Assembly (NCBI GenBank): GCA_019118645.1
Contig: DWYN01000018.1
Location: 1 to 64,000 of the forward strand
Length of the DNA stretch: 64,000 nt
Reading direction: 5' to 3'
From: Candidatus Blautia excrementipullorum
GTDB taxonomy: Bacteria > Bacillota > Clostridia > Lachnospirales > Lachnospiraceae
Part shown: positions 61,309 through 64,000 of the stretch, piece after piece
Layout of the letters: each line of letters starts with the position of its first letter
Numbering within the stretch: the first letter of the stretch is position 1
Position numbers and translations under genes: made by a program
Notes under the pieces: model-generated
Seen by the model: only the letters and a program-made list of their open reading frames with translations
Database searches by the model: none
Told to the model about the DNA's origin: nothing

Positions 61309-64000
61309 GAAAAAGAATGATTCCTGCTGTTCTCGCGGCGATAATCGCTTTATCTGCCGGTGCGCCGTCTTTTGCATATTCCGCAGAGACAGAAAAAAGA
61401 GAAGCGCAGTCCGAAGAATTCCGGGCGGAAAATCCTGAAATAGATACGGCGGAGCCAAAGATGCAGGATCTTGCAATGTCCGAAGAGGAGATAAATGAGG
61501 ACGCCGGCTCAGAAAGCGCTGCATCTGAAGAAGCCGGAGGAAAGGATGATTCTGCCGGAGATGAAATAACGGAGCCTGTTTTGGAAGAACCAAAGGAATC
61601 TCCGGCGGATTCTGAAGAAACAGTACAGCCAGGTGAGGAGGCTGCGGAACAGGAGAATCCGGAACCAGAAATGCCGGAATACGAAGAAGATTATGGAAAT
61701 CTCCAGACAGAGGAAATAATGGAAACACTCCCGGATGTAGAAATATCGGATCCGGCTTCAGACGGGATATGGGAGGAGGAAGAACTGTTCAGGATATGGA
61801 TACCTGGAGATGATACTGACCATACAGCCGTAATTTTCTTAGAGGATTTGGAAAAACTGAAAAATGGATCATTAAAAGACGAAAATTCTCAGAAAACAGA
61901 AACAAGAGATGGAATATCTGTAACAGAATTTTCCATGCCGGAAATGCAGAATTTGGATTTGGGCATGGAACAAGGCTGTTCGGAAGAGATAACTTACGGA
62001 CGGACCATAGACTGCTGGACGGATCAGGAAGCAGGACTTCTGACGGAAGAAACTTCAGAAGATGAAGAAAGGCAAGAACCGGATCAGACGTCTTTGACAG
62101 ACCTGGAAATTGCGAAAAAAGTTCTTCCGGAGGATATTTCCCCTCTGCTGACAGAGGAAACCCTGGATGTGCTCAGAGAACAGCCTCATGAGTATCCGGA
62201 GGGAGCAGAGGTGAAATTTTATGTAATCCCCTCAGACGGGTATGAAGTGGAAAAAGTAACCGTACAGGGAGAAAACAGCGCAACAGTATTGGAGGAGACT
62301 GCTTCCGGAATCTATGAATTTCCCATGCCGCAGTCAGACGTTTCCATCGAAATATATGCGGAAAAGAAAGACAAAAATACAGAGGAGAAGAATATGAAGA
62401 GCAGTCAGGGGATTTCTCTTATGGCTGCTGCTCCCAGAAGCGGGATTGCTGTACAGAAGGTAAATGCAGATACAAAAATGAAGCAGGATTATGCTTTTAC
62501 ATATGCCTTCCGTGAGGGAGTGACAACTCTTAAATCCATCAGCCGCTATAATGGAACTCTGAATACCCGGCTTCATGGGTGGTTTGGCGATGAAAACGGA
62601 TTTACTTCAGCATACTGCAGCACATTTTACGGCGCGCTGATTAATGATTCCACATATTCCTCTCCGATTTCGGTTCTGTACAGCAATGTAGGGGAGTACC
62701 AGGGACAGATTGTGGATCTGAAGGTTACGGCGGCATCATGGGGAACAGTAAATAATGAACATGTAGGTCTGGACGGAACCCCCATTTATCCCTGCATTCT
62801 TTTTTATAAAGACCGAATTGCCTTCAATACAATCTCAGTGGGAACCGTACGATTTCAGTTTGAATTTTACAGGCATAACACAGAGATAAAAATCAGCCCC
62901 AAAGGACATGTGACAATGGCTGATCTGGACGGAGGCCAGGGTTTTCGGATTTATGACAACTGGGGCGTAGACGGACTGTATATCCGGAACGGGTACGATC
63001 ATTTAAAAGCTTCTGCAGGGAGTTCCGCCGGCGGAAGCGCTTATCTGGAACTCAGAGGCGAAGATGGCGTCGCTACCACAAATTCTGACCCCAAGGGCTG
63101 GTGCCAGGTAGATTTTAACGGAAGCTTTACCGTCAACTGGCTTGCACAGAAGTCCTGGAATACAAGCCGCGGACCGATGAATGCTTTTTTCATTTCAACT
63201 TCACAGTCAGTGGGGACATATGAACCGAATCCTGCCCCGGAGAAGCGAGTGGGGGCGTCGGGAGCCTCCTTTGAAAAAATGGGGCAGTGCAGTTCGGAGA
63301 CGAATGCTTACGGGATTGTGCCTGGACAAACTTTTGAATATGTGATTTCGCAGCGACTTCTCCCCGGGAATTACAGCAAATTTGAAGTGACAGATACCCT
63401 GGACAGCTGTTTGACATATAAATCATCGAAAGTGCAGACTGCCGGCGGACAGGATGTGACCAAGTATTTTACAGTGTCCCAGTCAGGAAATACGATACGT
63501 TTTTCGGCGCAGCCGGGGTTCCTGAAAACAGATGAAGCGATGAACGATGTCACTTACTATTTCCGTATTCAGGCCGCGGCAAAGGACAGTAAGACAATAG
63601 CGGCCCACAACCATTACAAAGAATCTGTCTATTATATAAAAAACAGTGCGAAAAGGCAGATTGTTTCCAGTATACTGAACGATACACAGTCAACCAACGT
63701 GACATATGTGAAAGGCGCCATCACAGGAAGCTGCTCCGTAAGAAAAGTAGACGTAGAGGATTCTTCCAGAATTCTCTCCGGAGCGAAGTTCGGCCTGTAT
63801 CAATGGAGCAGAGGCCGGAATCAGTATCTGTTTTTGAAAGATATGTCCTACAATGCTGGAAGCAGCGTATACGAATCCGGGAGTTTGTCTTATACGGAAG
63901 AGAACCAGGGAAAATTCCGGATTGTGGAAACGGAAGCTCCGAAGGGGTATGAGGGCGGCTGGCAGAAAGACTTTAACGTAACCGATCTGGGAAGTAATGC
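61305..64000 (+). CDS. Large SpaA-type surface protein, N-terminal part (runs off the window)
   Basis: The frame is open for at least 898 codons with no stop. A signal peptide (MRKRMIPAVLAAIIALSAGA, then PSFAYSAE) leads into a long Glu/Pro-rich, disordered stretch (about 30-330). After GISLMAAAPRSG the chain becomes beta-rich (about 380-800) with segments such as DQFTYAFREGVT-like DYAFTYAFREGVT and YKSSKVQTAGGQDVTKYFTV. At about 811 a SpaA/prealbumin-like domain begins (CSVRKVDVEDSSRILSGAKF, then ETEAPKGYEGG), typical of pilins and adhesins that form isopeptide bonds. It is last known in the sipW operon and overlaps the previous gene. An LPxTG-type anchor would be expected beyond the window. 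Confidence 0.88.
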   Translation, partial: MRKRMIPAVLAAIIALSAGAPSFAYSAETEKREAQSEEFRAENPEIDTAEPKMQDLAMSEEEINEDAGSESAASEEAGGKDDSAGDEITEPVLEEPKESPADSEETVQPGEEAAEQENPEPEMPEYEEDYGNLQTEEIMETLPDVEISDPASDGIWEEEELFRIWIPGDDTDHTAVIFLEDLEKLKNGSLKDENSQKTETRDGISVTEFSMPEMQNLDLGMEQGCSEEITYGRTIDCWTDQEAGLLTEETSEDEERQEPDQTSLTDLEIAKKVLPEDISPLLTEETLDVLREQPHEYPEGAEVKFYVIPSDGYEVEKVTVQGENSATVLEETASGIYEFPMPQSDVSIEIYAEKKDKNTEEKNMKSSQGISLMAAAPRSGIAVQKVNADTKMKQDYAFTYAFREGVTTLKSISRYNGTLNTRLHGWFGDENGFTSAYCSTFYGALINDSTYSSPISVLYSNVGEYQGQIVDLKVTAASWGTVNNEHVGLDGTPIYPCILFYKDRIAFNTISVGTVRFQFEFYRHNTEIKISPKGHVTMADLDGGQGFRIYDNWGVDGLYIRNGYDHLKASAGSSAGGSAYLELRGEDGVATTNSDPKGWCQVDFNGSFTVNWLAQKSWNTSRGPMNAFFISTSQSVGTYEPNPAPEKRVGASGASFEKMGQCSSETNAYGIVPGQTFEYVISQRLLPGNYSKFEVTDTLDSCLTYKSSKVQTAGGQDVTKYFTVSQSGNTIRFSAQPGFLKTDEAMNDVTYYFRIQAAAKDSKTIAAHNHYKESVYYIKNSAKRQIVSSILNDTQSTNVTYVKGAITGSCSVRKVDVEDSSRILSGAKFGLYQWSRGRNQYLFLKDMSYNAGSSVYESGSLSYTEENQGKFRIVETEAPKGYEGGWQKDFNVTDLGSN

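Overview
The window looks like chromosome from a Gram-positive, anaerobic, low-to-mid GC gut bacterium of the Lachnospiraceae, most likely an acetogen close to Blautia. The evidence is gene content and style: a gapA-pgk-tpiA glycolytic run, GH13 and GH31 alpha-glucosidases (the GH31 closely resembles, from memory, the Blautia obeum enzyme), an adjacent CO dehydrogenase and acetyl-CoA synthase pair, strong AGGAGG ribosome sites, TTGACA/TATAAT promoters and many intrinsic terminators. I could run no database search, so genus and orthology statements are from recognition only.

Layout. 1-2400: end of gapA, pgk and tpiA, with a two-copy intergenic repeat between pgk and tpiA. 2400-10000: a remnant of a Rpn/PD-(D/E)XK nuclease gene, a lipid kinase, then a LacI regulator and an oligosaccharide operon (GH13, binding lipoprotein, two permeases). 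10150-22400: homoserine dehydrogenase, phosphoglycerate mutase, a membrane L,D-transpeptidase with a very acidic tail, HAD phosphatase, sfsA, mutY, a glycosyltransferase, an orphan response regulator and topoisomerase III. 22450-29000: LysR regulator divergent from cooS-acsB, then an iron alcohol dehydrogenase. 29200-37500: an accessory stretch of esterase-like hydrolases, a LysR regulator, a D-lactate-type dehydrogenase, brnQ and two damaged aldo/keto reductases. 37590-39075: a stand-alone Lon-like AAA+ protein with an altered Walker B motif.

39150-41700 holds a preQ1 riboswitch followed by a nucleoside hydrolase, an ECF transporter S component and a radical-SAM protein. This reads as a queuosine/queuine salvage operon (QueK, QrtT, QueL) and is the clearest small system in the window. 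41700-44800: AraC regulator divergent from a GH31 alpha-glucosidase. 44960-53320: a MacB-type export operon with two adaptors, an acidic secreted protein, an ATPase, and a two-component pair that appears fused by a deletion removing the regulator's DNA-binding domain and the kinase's first membrane helix. 53390-55980: two divergent genes, each joining an N-terminal DNA-binding domain to a C-terminal enzyme or cofactor domain, and each with an internal ribosome site before the second domain.

56080-57690 is PEP carboxykinase. Between it and the last operon lies a probable structured non-coding RNA of about 250 nt, possibly 6S-like. 58358-64000 (continuing past the end) is a SipW signal peptidase operon with three SipW-type secreted proteins and a large SpaA-type surface protein. 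No tRNA, rRNA, CRISPR array or intact insertion sequence was seen.
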